A stretch of DNA of 64,000 nt from Mojavia pulchra JT2-VF2 (GCA_019359325.1 JAHHHN010000015.1:1-64000), one strand, 5' to 3'; counted from the first letter of the stretch, positions 17,148 to 28,277 are shown. Notes: generated from the letters alone by a model not told the origin. Translations and numbers: made by a program.

Positions 17148-20100
17148 ATGATTAGACCTCTGGAAGGTTATCAGTGCCTAGAACTCATTCACGAAGAGAG
17201 CAATACGGTTATTTATCGCGGGATCAAAGAATCGCAGCAAATACCCGTGCTGATGAAATTCATTAAAACTGAGTATCCGACGCTCGTTGATATTGCTCGG
17301 CTAAAACACGAGTATAAAATTCTCCAGTCTTTGGACATTGCAGGAGTTGTTAAAGCAGTAAGTTTAGAGGAATCTCATCGCGCTTTAGCACTGGTATTAG
17401 AAGATTTTGGAGGAGAACCGCTCTCAACATTACTATCTGGGCGATTGCCTCCGGTACTGCACTCCGCGCAATCGCGCAAACTAAGCGAGTTTCTCCAAAT
17501 TGCGATTCAGCTTGCCCAAACACTGGCGCAACTGCACCACCATAGAGTTATTCACAAGAATTTGAAAACTTCTAATGTTCTGTTCAATCCAGCAACAGAA
17601 CAAGCTTTAATTTACGACTTTAGCCTCGCTACCCGTTTGTCTAGAGAAAACCAAACAATCAGCAATCCGAATCTCCTTGAAGGCACTCTTGCTTATATGT
17701 CGCCAGAGCAAACCGGGCGAATGAATCGTAGTATCGATTACCGTACCGATTTTTATTCTCTAGGCGTCGTTTTCTACGAAATGCTGACAGGACAGTTACC
17801 CTTTCAAGCAAGTGATCCGCTAGAACTCGTTCACTGCCACATTGCTAAAGCACCTATTTGTCCTAGTGAAATTACCACAAGCGACTTCACCAGAATTCCT
17901 CAAGCGGTTTGTGACATTGTAATGAAGCTCTTGGCAAAGACAGCAGAAGACCGCTATCAAAATGCTTTAGGGCTAAAAGCTGATCTGGAAACTTGTTTAA
18001 GGATGCTCCAGGAAAGGGGCGAAATTGTACCCTTCAAGGTGGGGCAACTCGATTTATACAGCCAATTTTCAATCCCGCAAAAACTCTACGGTCGTGAGTC
18101 AGAGGTGGCGACTCTAATGGCTGCCTTTGATCGGGTTAGTGCAGGAACAACGGAAATGATGCTGGTCAGTGGCTATTCCGGGATTGGTAAGTCGTCTTTG
18201 GTGTATGAAGTTCATAAGCCGATTGTACGCCAGCGAGGGTACTTCATTTTCGGCAAGTTTGACCAGTTTAAGCGTAATATTCCCTATGCTGCTTTGATTC
18301 AAGCGTTTCAGGAATTAATGCGGCAATTGCTGACTGAGAGTGCTGAACGGATCGAGATTTGGCAGGCAAAACTTTTAGAAGCTTTGAGTTCTAATGGTCA
18401 AATAATTATTGATGTAATTCCTGAAGTCGAGCGAATCATCGGGTCTCAGCCTGCTGTGCCGCAATTGGGAGCATCAGAATCTCAAAACCGATTTAACCGC
18501 GTCTTTAGGCAGTTCATTCGTGTGTTCTGCAAACCGGAACACCCGCTGGTATTATTTTTGGACGATTTGCAGTGGGCAGATTCAGCATCACTGAAGTTAA
18601 TTCACTTGCTGATGAATGACCTTAACAGCCAATATTTGTTGTTGATTGGCGCGTACCGCGATAACGAAGTGAGTGCGACGCATCCACTAATGCTGTCGCT
18701 AAATGAGATTCAGCAAACCGGGGCAGCGATCAATAATATTGTTCTTGGCCCGTTACACCTCAGTCATGTCAGTCAGTTAATCGCTGATACTTTTCGCAGC
18801 GATCAAGAGCAATGTTATCTCCTGGCTAAATTAGCCTTGAACAAAACTCAAGGCAATCCCTTCTTTTTATCTCAACTGCTCAAATCACTTCATCAAGACA
18901 ATCTGCTGTTCTTCAACTTCAATGAAGGTTGCTGGCAGTGGGACATTGAGAAGTTACAAGGCATTGATATTACCGACAATGTTGTTGAATTGATGGTCAG
19001 CCGGATTCAAAAGCTATTACCGACTACTCAAAACATTCTGAAGTTGGCTGCCTGCGTTGGAGACAAATTTCCTTTAGAGATACTTAGTATTGTTAATCAG
19101 AAATCTTTGTCAGATACGGCATTAGAATTGTGGGAAGCTTTGCAAACTGGGCTAATTTTGCCTTTGAACCAGTCTTATAAAATTCCTCTAGTAATTAACT
19201 TGGAGGAAGTTGTGACTGGGCAAGATTCTCAATCTTTAGTTTCTAATTCCCAACTTGCGATCGCCTACAAGTTTCTGCACGATCGCGTGCAACAAGCAGC
19301 TTATTCGCTCATCCCTGAAGCCGAGAGAAGCCAAACTCACTTAAGAATTGGGCAGCTGTTGCTCGAACACACACCAAAGGCGGAACTTGAAGAAAAGATT
19401 TTTGAAATTGTTAACCACCTGAACATTGGCGCTCTTTTAATTACTAGCCAATCAAATAAAGATTATTTAGCTGAATTAAATTTAATAGCTGGTCGCAAAG
19501 CGAAGGCAGCTGCTGCTTATGAAGCTGCACTTAGGTACTTCAAAACTGCTCTAAACCTGCTTTCAAAAGATAGCTGGTTACATCAGTACGAGCTAACATT
19601 GACTATATACGACTTAACCATTGAAGCAGAATTTTTAATTGCTAAATTTCGACAATCTCAAGCACTAATTGATATTGCGTTAGAGCGAGTAAAAACGCTA
19701 TTAGACAAAGTTAAAATCTCCAAAAGAATAATCCAGTTAAATATCGGTCAAGGCAATTTCCCAGCAGCTATTGATACAGCCTTAGAAGTTTTAGCAATGC
19801 TGGGAGTTGTGCTACCAACGAATCCAATAGAAATCAGCAATTATTCCCAAAAGTTGCGACAAGAATTAACATTTGAAAAAAGTCAAATTGCTGAGTTAGT
19901 TAACTTGCCAGCTCTGAACGATCTCTATAAACGAGCTGCAATAGAAATCTTAAACACAATGCCAGGCCCAGTTTATATTAGCAGACCTGAATTATTTCTG
20001 CCGATGATGTTGGCAATGACCAATATATCGGTTAAGTATGGTAACTGTGCTACCTCAGCTTTTGCCTATTGTGCCTATGGAATGCTTTTATCTGGGGTTT

Positions 20101-23100
20101 ATAAAGATATTGAGTGCGCCTATGAATTTGGGCAATTGTCATTGCAGATATTAGATAAATTTAACGATAAAGCATTGCGATGTAATGTATTGAAGGTATA
20201 TGCAAGCCATATTCAACACGCTAAAGAGCCGATTCGAGACGTTGTAGAAACCTTGCAACTGGCAACTCAAATTGCGATAGAAACAGGAAACCCAGAGTTT
20301 CTAGGTTATGGCAGTACAGAATATGGGATATATTTATTCTTTAGTGGAGAAAATCTAGAGACAGTTGCCCAAAAACTTGTACCTTATGTTGAGCTAGTCG
20401 ATAGTTTTAAGCAAGAGCTAGGAATCTATTACATCAGAATTATCAGACAAATTGTACTTAACTTGCTTAACAGAAATACTAATCAACATACTTTAACGGG
20501 GGAGAGTTTTAATGAAGAAACGATGCTTCCTATTGTTGTGGCATCGAATTGGGAAACCTTACTTTGCTGTTTTTATCTTTTTAAGTTGATCTTAGCTTAT
20601 TTATTTAAAGATTATGTAGCAGCACTGGCCTATACCAAATATGTAGAGAAACATCTGAACGCTGTAGCCGGGATGATGATGGATTATGAATATAATTTTT
20701 ATCATTCTTTGACACTTCTGCAAGTATATTCTACTGAAAAGTTTTCTGAAAATGAGCGAGAAAACTATCTAAATCAAGTTCAATTAAACCAAGAGACTTT
20801 GCAGTATAGAGCGCTGCATGCACCTTGTAACTTTCTGCATAAATACGAACTCGTAGAAGCAGAGAAGGCGCGAGTTTTGGGACAACGCGATCGCGCAATG
20901 GAGTATTACGATCGCGCAATCCAAAACGCACAAAAACACGGCTACATTCAGGAAGAAGCACTCGCCTCGGAATTGGCAGCAGAGTTTTATTTTGCCCGTG
21001 GTCGAGAACGAGTAGCCAAAGACTATTTAACTGATGCTTACTATGGCTATTTGCGCTGGGGCGCAACTGCAAAAGTTCAAGATTTAGTAGAACGTTATCC
21101 GCAAGTATTTTCTGCGAATCAAGCACCAGCAGATTTAGGAATTGTATCAACTCATACAACAGAACTAGGCTTGGCATCATTGGATTTAGCCACGATAATC
21201 AAGACTTCTCAGGCACTCTCTGATGAAATATTTCTGGATAAATTACTTGATAATTTGATGAACAGTGCGATCGAGAATGCGGGAGCAAGTACCGGGTTGC
21301 TTGTCCTACAGCAGGAAGGTCAATCGGTTCTGGTAGCTCAAGGATTTGCAGACAAAGACATTACCCTTGTGCTACCACCCAAAGCGTTAGATGCATCTTT
21401 AGATTTGCCAGTAGCATTAATTAACTACGTCACTAGAAGCCAGTCTACTTTAGTGTTAAATAATGCCACCGAGGAAGGAATGTTTACTAATGACGCATAC
21501 ATCCTGAAAAATCGGCCTAAATCTGTCCTTTGTTTGCCGATTATTTATCAAAGTCATCTGAAGGGAATTCTTTACCTAGAAAACAATCTAGCGAAACACG
21601 CGTTTACCGAAAACCATGTGAAGGTATTGAGTTTATTAGCTGCTCAGGCAGCGATTTCTCTAGAAAATGCTGGACTTTACCAGGAGTTACAAATTTATTC
21701 TCAAGAACTAGAGAACAAAAATGAATCTTTACAGGCTGAAATCAGTGAACGCCAAACAATTGAGCAAGCGCTACGAGAAAGCGAACAACAGCTAAGGCTG
21801 GCACTCAAAGCTGCTAAACTTGGCATTTGGCAATTAGATTATTCAACTAAAACTCTATTTACTTCTGACCAATGCAAAGCAAACTTTGGACTACCACAAG
21901 GAGCAGATTTGTCTTACCAAGCTCTGTTCGAGGTATTCATACATCCTGACGACCGGGAGCGCGTGCAAGCAGCAGTTAAACAAGCGATAGCAGATCGCAC
22001 TGATTACGAAGCAGAGTACCGTAACATCTGGCCTGACGGTAGTATTCACTGGGTTTCCGTCCAAGGTCGTGCGATCTATGCAGCCGATGGTAAACCCTTG
22101 CGGATGGTAGGCGTGTCGCTCGACATTACAGCCCGCAAGCAAGCAGAACAAGAGCGAGAACAACTCCTTGAGCGCGAGCAACAAGCTCGTATCGAAGCAG
22201 AATCAGCCAACCGCATCAAAGATGAATTTCTTGCGGTACTTTCCCACGAGCTTCGCACGCCGCTTGGCCCTATTCTCGGCTGGGTGCAGTTTCTCCGCAC
22301 TCGAAATCTGGATCGAGTAACGAGTGATCGCGCCTTGGAAACAATCGAGCGCAATGCTAAGTTACAAACTCAACTAATTGAAGACCTGCTCGACATTTCT
22401 CGTATTATTCAAGGTAAGTTGAGTCTCAATGTTTCTCCGGTAGACCTGACCTCAACTATTACAGCCGCAATCGAAACAGTACGTTTAGCAGCCAACGCCA
22501 AATCGATTCAAATTCAAACGATGTTTGACCCCGGTGTGGGACAAGTTTTAGGCGATGCAAACCGCCTCCAGCAAATCTTTTGGAATCTGCTTTCTAACGC
22601 TATTAAGTTTACGCCCTCTGGAGGGCAGGTAAAAGTTTGCTTGGAACGTATAAATACTAATGCTCAAATCAGGGTTAGTGATACAGGCAAAGGCATTAGC
22701 TCTGAGTTTTTACCCTTCGTATTTCAAGCCTTTCGGCAGGCTGATGGAGGGACAACCAGGGCTTTTGGGGGATTAGGGCTGGGATTGGCGATCGTCCGTC
22801 AATTGGTAGAACTGCATGGTGGTACAGTCCAAGCGGAAAGTTTAGGTGAAGGACAGGGGGCAAATTTTACAGTTAACCTGCCGCTTCTGAAAATTCCTAC
22901 ACAAAACAATGAAGACAAGCAGCAATCTTTTGGCACGACAGAACTCAAGGACGTGAAGGTTCTAGTGGTGGAAGATGAAGCGGATATGCGGCATTTAGTA
23001 GCTTTGATGCTAGAACAATCTGGAGCGCAAGTCATCTTAGCAGCATCGGCAGCAGAAGCATTGGCAACTATCACTGAGGCTAAACCAGATTTACTACTGA

Positions 23101-23327
23101 GTGATATTGGTATGCCTGGGATGAATGGCTATACGCTAATGCACCAAATCAGAACTTGGACACCAGAACAAGGGGGACAAATTCCCGCGATCGCCCTCAC
23201 TGCTTATGCTACTGATGCTGACCAGCAACAAGTACTTACCGCAGGCTTCGACCGATATATTACAAAGCCAGTCGCTCCAGACAAGCTGATCGCAGAAGTT
23301 GCAGACCTACTTAATAGGTCGGCGTAA
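17148..23327 (+). CDS. Giant hybrid signalling kinase (protein-kinase-like, AAA, GAF, PAS, histidine kinase, receiver)
   Basis: The 2059 residues carry the following in order. First comes a Ser/Thr-kinase-like domain (about 7-265) with GTLAYMSPEQTGRMNR. Next is an AAA ATPase (about 315-600) with P-loop GYSGIGKSS and LFLDDLQWAD, then a long TPR-like helical region (about 760-1330). A GAF domain (1355-1515), a PAS domain (1548-1665), HisKA with His1700 in VLSHELRTPLGP, and HATPase (1800-1915) follow. A receiver with Asp1986 in LLLSDIGMPGMNG closes it. The family is common in filamentous cyanobacteria. In the kinase-like domain the catalytic HRD is HKN (Asp to Asn138) and DFG is DFS, so Ser/Thr phosphorylation is doubtful while histidine kinase residues are intact. 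The input signal is unknown. Confidence 0.93.
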   Translation: MIRPLEGYQCLELIHEESNTVIYRGIKESQQIPVLMKFIKTEYPTLVDIARLKHEYKILQSLDIAGVVKAVSLEESHRALALVLEDFGGEPLSTLLSGRLPPVLHSAQSRKLSEFLQIAIQLAQTLAQLHHHRVIHKNLKTSNVLFNPATEQALIYDFSLATRLSRENQTISNPNLLEGTLAYMSPEQTGRMNRSIDYRTDFYSLGVVFYEMLTGQLPFQASDPLELVHCHIAKAPICPSEITTSDFTRIPQAVCDIVMKLLAKTAEDRYQNALGLKADLETCLRMLQERGEIVPFKVGQLDLYSQFSIPQKLYGRESEVATLMAAFDRVSAGTTEMMLVSGYSGIGKSSLVYEVHKPIVRQRGYFIFGKFDQFKRNIPYAALIQAFQELMRQLLTESAERIEIWQAKLLEALSSNGQIIIDVIPEVERIIGSQPAVPQLGASESQNRFNRVFRQFIRVFCKPEHPLVLFLDDLQWADSASLKLIHLLMNDLNSQYLLLIGAYRDNEVSATHPLMLSLNEIQQTGAAINNIVLGPLHLSHVSQLIADTFRSDQEQCYLLAKLALNKTQGNPFFLSQLLKSLHQDNLLFFNFNEGCWQWDIEKLQGIDITDNVVELMVSRIQKLLPTTQNILKLAACVGDKFPLEILSIVNQKSLSDTALELWEALQTGLILPLNQSYKIPLVINLEEVVTGQDSQSLVSNSQLAIAYKFLHDRVQQAAYSLIPEAERSQTHLRIGQLLLEHTPKAELEEKIFEIVNHLNIGALLITSQSNKDYLAELNLIAGRKAKAAAAYEAALRYFKTALNLLSKDSWLHQYELTLTIYDLTIEAEFLIAKFRQSQALIDIALERVKTLLDKVKISKRIIQLNIGQGNFPAAIDTALEVLAMLGVVLPTNPIEISNYSQKLRQELTFEKSQIAELVNLPALNDLYKRAAIEILNTMPGPVYISRPELFLPMMLAMTNISVKYGNCATSAFAYCAYGMLLSGVYKDIECAYEFGQLSLQILDKFNDKALRCNVLKVYASHIQHAKEPIRDVVETLQLATQIAIETGNPEFLGYGSTEYGIYLFFSGENLETVAQKLVPYVELVDSFKQELGIYYIRIIRQIVLNLLNRNTNQHTLTGESFNEETMLPIVVASNWETLLCCFYLFKLILAYLFKDYVAALAYTKYVEKHLNAVAGMMMDYEYNFYHSLTLLQVYSTEKFSENERENYLNQVQLNQETLQYRALHAPCNFLHKYELVEAEKARVLGQRDRAMEYYDRAIQNAQKHGYIQEEALASELAAEFYFARGRERVAKDYLTDAYYGYLRWGATAKVQDLVERYPQVFSANQAPADLGIVSTHTTELGLASLDLATIIKTSQALSDEIFLDKLLDNLMNSAIENAGASTGLLVLQQEGQSVLVAQGFADKDITLVLPPKALDASLDLPVALINYVTRSQSTLVLNNATEEGMFTNDAYILKNRPKSVLCLPIIYQSHLKGILYLENNLAKHAFTENHVKVLSLLAAQAAISLENAGLYQELQIYSQELENKNESLQAEISERQTIEQALRESEQQLRLALKAAKLGIWQLDYSTKTLFTSDQCKANFGLPQGADLSYQALFEVFIHPDDRERVQAAVKQAIADRTDYEAEYRNIWPDGSIHWVSVQGRAIYAADGKPLRMVGVSLDITARKQAEQEREQLLEREQQARIEAESANRIKDEFLAVLSHELRTPLGPILGWVQFLRTRNLDRVTSDRALETIERNAKLQTQLIEDLLDISRIIQGKLSLNVSPVDLTSTITAAIETVRLAANAKSIQIQTMFDPGVGQVLGDANRLQQIFWNLLSNAIKFTPSGGQVKVCLERINTNAQIRVSDTGKGISSEFLPFVFQAFRQADGGTTRAFGGLGLGLAIVRQLVELHGGTVQAESLGEGQGANFTVNLPLLKIPTQNNEDKQQSFGTTELKDVKVLVVEDEADMRHLVALMLEQSGAQVILAASAAEALATITEAKPDLLLSDIGMPGMNGYTLMHQIRTWTPEQGGQIPAIALTAYATDADQQQVLTAGFDRYITKPVAPDKLIAEVADLLNRSA

Positions 23328-23713
23328 ATAATTATCGTTGGCATAAGGCAGGGAGCAGGGGGAAAAAGGGTTTGAGCCTTGTTTACTTTTCTTCAGACAG
23401 TTTGGTTTTATTGTGCCGACTTACTTAAAATTAGTTAAACATTAGCAGAAATTGCTTTGTTGATTTACTAACGTTGGATATGTAGGACTCATATTTGATT
23501 TTTGAACAAAATTCAGTACACCTTTATTCCTTCTTCCCAGTCCCCAGTCCCCAATCCCCAGTCCCTTACCTCTACGAGTGATTCAGAAATCAAATCGGAT
23601 TGCTATATCGCCATTGAATTAATTCAATTGCGGTTTTGAGCAATGTAATAAAATTCAATCTCTGAAATTTACAATTTCGCTTCAATTTCGCTTAATATAA
23701 ACTCTAAAATCTT
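23328..23713. other. Intergenic region
   Basis: It holds a purine-rich AGGGAGCAGGGGG tract near 23350 and a run of CCCCAGT / CCCCAAT units near 23538-23565, both low-complexity sequences common in this genome. I see no gene and no clear terminator. Confidence 0.5.
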
Positions 23714-24889
23714 ATGCTTGACCTGACAAAATTAGCGCGGCAAATGCAAGGCTTAAGTCAGCATCTTACCGTAGAGGCTGTTGCCAGCCGCCAGCGTTTA
23801 GAATTAGCTCAACAACATCTCATAAATGCTTACGAGTGTCAACAAGATTTAGTTGATCGCCAAGAAAAATGGCGCGATCGCATTCTCTTTGCCAATGCTA
23901 CCCCCATTGAACCCTTAGAAACCAGCATTAATATTCCAGTTCCGCCGAAAATTCATACTGTCATTGCTACCGATGGTTCGCAAATAGCTCCTAACCATCA
24001 TGAAATTGCTTATTGCTATCTGCTGAATATCGGTAGGGTGGTTTTACACTACGGACAAAATCTCCACCCCCTATTAGATAGTTTGCCAGAGGTATTCTAT
24101 CGTCCAGAAGATTTGTATATGTCTCGACAGTGGGGAATTAGAACTGAGGAATGGATGGGTTATCGCCGCACCGCTAGCGAAGCAACAGTTTTGGCAGAAC
24201 TTGCTTGCAGTGTGAAAACAGAAGCACCAACCCTTGCAATGGTGGATGGTTCATTAATTTATTGGTTTTTAGAACAGTTGCCGATTGATGCACGCGATCG
24301 CATCTTACCCCCCATCTTAGAAGCATGGAAACAAATGCGTGATGCTCAAATTCCGCTGATGGGCTATCTTAGCGCCTCTCGTAACGTTGAAGGCATGAAC
24401 TTTTTACGTCTGCTAGCTTGTCCCCATCCAGTACCAGACTGTATAAGTTATTGCCCCAACCAGTTAGAAAAAGTACCTTGTAAAATATTTGAACCTCTGC
24501 GAGATACTTCTTTGTGGGCCACCCAGCTCAAACCAGGACAGCGCGGCCCCCTGTGGCGGAGTAATGCCCGAATTTTAGATTTGTACGAAGAGCAAACGAT
24601 CTACTTTTGCTATATCCACGTTGGCACGGAAATTGCCCGAATAGAAGTTCCAGCCTGGGTAGCAGAAAACACCAGCCTGTTTGACCAATCGCTGGGACTC
24701 ATGCTGGCCCAAGTGCAGAAAGGATATGGCTACCCAGTGGCGATCGCCGAAGCGCATAATCAAGCCGTCGTACGTGGTGGCGACAAAGCGCGCTTTTTTG
24801 CCCTTTTAGAAAAACAAATGATCAAAGCAGGTTTGAAGAATGTCGGCACTTCTTATAAAGAAGCTAGAAAGCGAGGAAGTATTGCGTAA
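23714..24889 (+). CDS. NurA-domain nuclease
   Basis: A 391-residue protein of the NurA family (5'-3' exo/endonuclease in DNA end processing). The metal-binding motif IATDGSQ with Asp87 is followed by HHEIAYCYLLNIG, and a second acidic site lies in AMVDGSLIYW near residue 175. A late HNQAVVRGGDKARF segment matches the C-terminal conserved part. The N-terminal 60 residues form a helical extension. NurA normally works with the HerA helicase, which is not in this window. The start is an ATG close to the run-up of AT-rich DNA. Confidence 0.85.
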   Translation: MLDLTKLARQMQGLSQHLTVEAVASRQRLELAQQHLINAYECQQDLVDRQEKWRDRILFANATPIEPLETSINIPVPPKIHTVIATDGSQIAPNHHEIAYCYLLNIGRVVLHYGQNLHPLLDSLPEVFYRPEDLYMSRQWGIRTEEWMGYRRTASEATVLAELACSVKTEAPTLAMVDGSLIYWFLEQLPIDARDRILPPILEAWKQMRDAQIPLMGYLSASRNVEGMNFLRLLACPHPVPDCISYCPNQLEKVPCKIFEPLRDTSLWATQLKPGQRGPLWRSNARILDLYEEQTIYFCYIHVGTEIARIEVPAWVAENTSLFDQSLGLMLAQVQKGYGYPVAIAEAHNQAVVRGGDKARFFALLEKQMIKAGLKNVGTSYKEARKRGSIA

Positions 24890-25372
24890 TTACTTGCACA
24901 CACTATCTTAAATTAGAAAATTCGTAAAATTTTCTACAATATCTCTAAATAAATTAATACAAATTTGACTTCGCCAATAGTAATTTTTGATATTACTTAA
25001 AACTAAAGTACAAATCTAAGACTTTATTAACTATCAAAACTTTACCTATTGTTACATTGTTGCTGAATTGCTTTGCCTAGCAAAGATTTTGAACTAGCAA
25101 AACTCACATTAAATAATTTACGTAACACTTCTTAACTTAAATTCTAAACATTAAGGTTTATTTTATAGTTTTTCAGGGAAATCTATATAAATACAGAAAA
25201 ATGGGTAAATAGTAAGGTAGTTAAATAGGTAGAACATAGGCTAAACTCGCAACTACAGCATCAATTTTATTGCGTAATTGATCGTGGGCGCAAATTTTTA
25301 GGCTGGGAAATATGCCAATTATAAAAATTTAAAACATTGCCAGATAAACCACTGTTGGATAATTTTAAAATC
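24890..25372. other. AT-rich intergenic region
   Basis: No gene, inverted repeat or repeat-family member is apparent. It probably contains the promoter of the PAS kinase. Confidence 0.5.
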
Positions 25373-26713
25373 ATGGAAAAATCTCGCTATAATTTTCAAG
25401 AATTGGAAGAAAAATATTCTCGATTTTTTTCGCTTTCGCTAGATTTACTTTGTATTGCTGGTTTTGATGGTTACTTTAAGCATTTAAATCCAGCCTGGAC
25501 AAGAATACTAAATTGGTCAACCCAAGAGTTAATGAGCAAACCATTTCTGGAGTTTGTTCATCCCGAAGACCGTGAATCTACGATTTTAGAATGCCAGAAA
25601 CTTTCAAATTCTGAAGATACAATTTCCTTTGAAAACCGCTATCTTTGTCAGGATGGCTCTTATAAATGGTTGTCATGGAATTCAACTCCTTTTAATGAAG
25701 AGAATTTGATTTATGCAGTAGCCCGTGACATTACTCTGATAAAACAAAATGAAATAGTTTTACGCGATTCTATTTTAGCGTCTCAGACTCACGCAGAAAA
25801 ACTCAATATAACATTACATAAATTACAAGAAACCCAAGCTCAACTAATTCAGCAAGAAAAAATGTCCAGCCTGGGGCAATTAGTAGCTGGAGTTGCCCAT
25901 GAGATTAATAACCCAGTTAATTTTATTCATGGCAACCTATCTCCTGCTAAAGAATATATTGAAAACTTATTAAAGCTATTGCATCTCTATCAAGATTATT
26001 ATCCTAATCGCGTTTCCGAAATAAATACTTTTTCTGAAGAAATTGATTTAGAATTTCTTACTGTTGACCTATTTAAAATCCTGTCTTCCATGGAAATTGG
26101 TACTAAGAGGATTCGGGAAATTGTTTTGAGCTTGCGAAACTTCTCTCGCCTTGATGAAGCCGATATGAAAGCAGTTAATATTCATGAAGGTATAGATAGT
26201 ACGCTTTTGATTTTGCAGAATCGACTGAAAGCCAAGCCAGACCATCCAGAGATTGAAATTATTAAAGAGTACGGCAATCTGCCTTTAGTAGAGTGCTATG
26301 CCGGACAGTTAAATCAGGTGTTTATGAACATTATCGATAATGCCATTGATGCTATAGATAATGACAACTTTCAGCGTTCTAAGCAAGATATTTTGAGCAA
26401 TCCCAGCCGGATTATAATTCGCACCGAACTTGCCAAGAATAAAGCAATAATACGAATTATCGATAATGGGCCAGGAATGACCCAAGAGGTGAAGCAGAAG
26501 CTATTCGATCCATTTTTTACAACTAAGTCTGTAGGTCAAGGAACAGGCTTGGGCTTATCGATTAGTTACCAGATTGTTGTAGAGAAACACTCTGGAGTAC
26601 TTAGGTGTGAGTCAGAAATAGGAAAAGGAACCGAGTTTTGGATTGAAATTCCTTTGCAACAGGAAAAGAAGCTAACGGTATGCCTAACTCATTCAGTTAT
26701 GGAAACAACATAA
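25373..26713 (+). CDS. PAS-domain sensor histidine kinase
   Basis: From the ATG at 25373 the product has 446 residues. A PAS domain comes first (about 10-125: GYFKHLNPAWTRILNW, FVHPEDRE, WLSWNSTPF, ARDIT), then a coiled-coil linker, then HisKA with His176 in GVAHEINNPVNFIHGN. The ATPase domain has NIIDNAIDAI, DNGPGMT and GQGTGLGLSISYQIV. The NNPVNFIHGNL variant is typical of a large cyanobacterial kinase group. There is no membrane segment, so it senses a cytoplasmic signal. No regulator gene is adjacent. A TTG at 25337 could extend it by 12 residues. Confidence 0.9.
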   Translation: MEKSRYNFQELEEKYSRFFSLSLDLLCIAGFDGYFKHLNPAWTRILNWSTQELMSKPFLEFVHPEDRESTILECQKLSNSEDTISFENRYLCQDGSYKWLSWNSTPFNEENLIYAVARDITLIKQNEIVLRDSILASQTHAEKLNITLHKLQETQAQLIQQEKMSSLGQLVAGVAHEINNPVNFIHGNLSPAKEYIENLLKLLHLYQDYYPNRVSEINTFSEEIDLEFLTVDLFKILSSMEIGTKRIREIVLSLRNFSRLDEADMKAVNIHEGIDSTLLILQNRLKAKPDHPEIEIIKEYGNLPLVECYAGQLNQVFMNIIDNAIDAIDNDNFQRSKQDILSNPSRIIIRTELAKNKAIIRIIDNGPGMTQEVKQKLFDPFFTTKSVGQGTGLGLSISYQIVVEKHSGVLRCESEIGKGTEFWIEIPLQQEKKLTVCLTHSVMETT

Positions 26714-26813
26714 GTAGCAAATTGAGTTTAATGCAAGTTGAGCAGTTTGGCTGAAGATAACTACACCCAAAATACTCAACTTTGCAAATATCAATCGATG
26801 TGCCAAAGATCAG

Positions 26814-28277
26814 TTAACAACGCTGCAACTGCGTTAACAATACTACAATTTCATCAATTGCTTGTCGCAACATGCTTGCGGACTGTTCACTTTGATTGAC
26901 CATAATGCTAAAAACTAACGGCTCATAGCTAGTTCCGTTTATATATCCGGCTAGGGAAACTGCACCGCTTAATGTCCCTGTTTTTGCTTGCACGATACCC
27001 TCAGCAGGAGTATTGCGAAAGCGATTCTTTAGAGTACCGCTTTTCCCTGCAACGGGTAAAGATGCCCGATAAACAGATGCGGCTGGTGTTTTTGCCATTC
27101 CTTGCAAAGTTTGTACTAAAGCTTCTGGCGACACTAGGTTACGACGTGATAACCCGGAACCATCTACCAAAATGTAAGTTGTTGGATCGACTCCTAACTT
27201 AATTAAACTTGCTTTAAGAACTTCTAACCCAATATCAGCAGTATTCTTATTGTGCAGATTGGGTTGTTTAAAAGCTAATGCTCTAAGTAATGCTTCAGCA
27301 TAGAGATTATTACTATTTACATTTGTCTCTGTTACCAATTCAGATAACGGAGGCGAATCTACCGCTGCTATTTCCTGCTGATTATTACCACCAGGAACTA
27401 CCAATGTTTGCCCCAAGCTGATTTTTTCTGTTGCCAAAACAGTACGGAAACGCCGCAAGAAATAATAATTAGGGTCAACTACTGGTAAAGTTACTAAATA
27501 AGATTCAGAATTTGCTGCTAACTGTCCTTGAATTCGTAATAAAAACCCTCTCAAATCACGGGTAACGTTGATGGGTTTAGAATTTTGTGTAACTGTCATT
27601 GACTGATTAATTATTCCCCACTGTTTCGCCTCATTGGGATCAGTCCAAATGACTTGTAAAGGTTTACCTATAGCTTGGGGTACAAGCTTGAAGGTAAAAA
27701 TATTTTCATTCAAAATAAAGCTACTGATTGGTGCGCCATAGTCTGACTGTACATCTTCCCATTGCCAAGTAGGGTTGACTATATCCCCTTGAATATAACT
27801 ATCATCAACAGCCAATTGACTAATTTGGGTAATACCCTGTTGTTTCAATTGTTTTGCTAGTGCTTGCAACTGAGTATCACTCAAGCTAGGGTCTCCTCTA
27901 CCCACGACACGCAAAATACCATTATCATCTTGATAAATTGAGGTACGAATACGAAAATTTGTACCTAACTGCTGTAATGCAGCTGCTGTTGTCAGCAATT
28001 TTGTATTAGAAGCTGGGGTAAAGTATTTCTGAGCATCTCGACTGTAAAGAGGTTGCTCAGATGATAAGGATTGTACTAATATTCCCCAACGCACTCGACT
28101 AAATAAGGGACGATTAATAATAGAATTTACAGATGTCGCTAGTTGAGCCGGGCAAATTGTTTTTGTGGTGGGTGGAGCTACCGGGGTTGGTATTTGTGCT
28201 TGAGTTGCTTGGTGAATAACACCAATATGAATACCAAAAAACAACAACGTTAAACCAATAGTAATTTTTTTTGTCAT
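26814..28277 (-). CDS. dacB: D-alanyl-D-alanine carboxypeptidase/endopeptidase (PBP4, DacB type)
   Basis: A 487-residue S13-family penicillin-binding protein with a signal peptide (first 28 residues, ending ATQAQ). The three active-site motifs are visible: SxxK as Ser90-Asn-Thr-Lys93, SxN in VNSNNLYAEALLR, and KTG in QAKTGTLSG. Between them lies the inserted domain usual for this family. It trims or cleaves peptidoglycan peptides in the periplasm. It is convergent with the PAS kinase gene and stands alone. Confidence 0.92.
   Translation of the reverse strand: MTKKITIGLTLLFFGIHIGVIHQATQAQIPTPVAPPTTKTICPAQLATSVNSIINRPLFSRVRWGILVQSLSSEQPLYSRDAQKYFTPASNTKLLTTAAALQQLGTNFRIRTSIYQDDNGILRVVGRGDPSLSDTQLQALAKQLKQQGITQISQLAVDDSYIQGDIVNPTWQWEDVQSDYGAPISSFILNENIFTFKLVPQAIGKPLQVIWTDPNEAKQWGIINQSMTVTQNSKPINVTRDLRGFLLRIQGQLAANSESYLVTLPVVDPNYYFLRRFRTVLATEKISLGQTLVVPGGNNQQEIAAVDSPPLSELVTETNVNSNNLYAEALLRALAFKQPNLHNKNTADIGLEVLKASLIKLGVDPTTYILVDGSGLSRRNLVSPEALVQTLQGMAKTPAASVYRASLPVAGKSGTLKNRFRNTPAEGIVQAKTGTLSGAVSLAGYINGTSYEPLVFSIMVNQSEQSASMLRQAIDEIVVLLTQLQRC

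Noticed and set aside
20731-21180. Minus-strand frame of 149 codons inside the giant kinase gene
   Set aside because: It is the complement of well-supported coding sequence and shows no family features.
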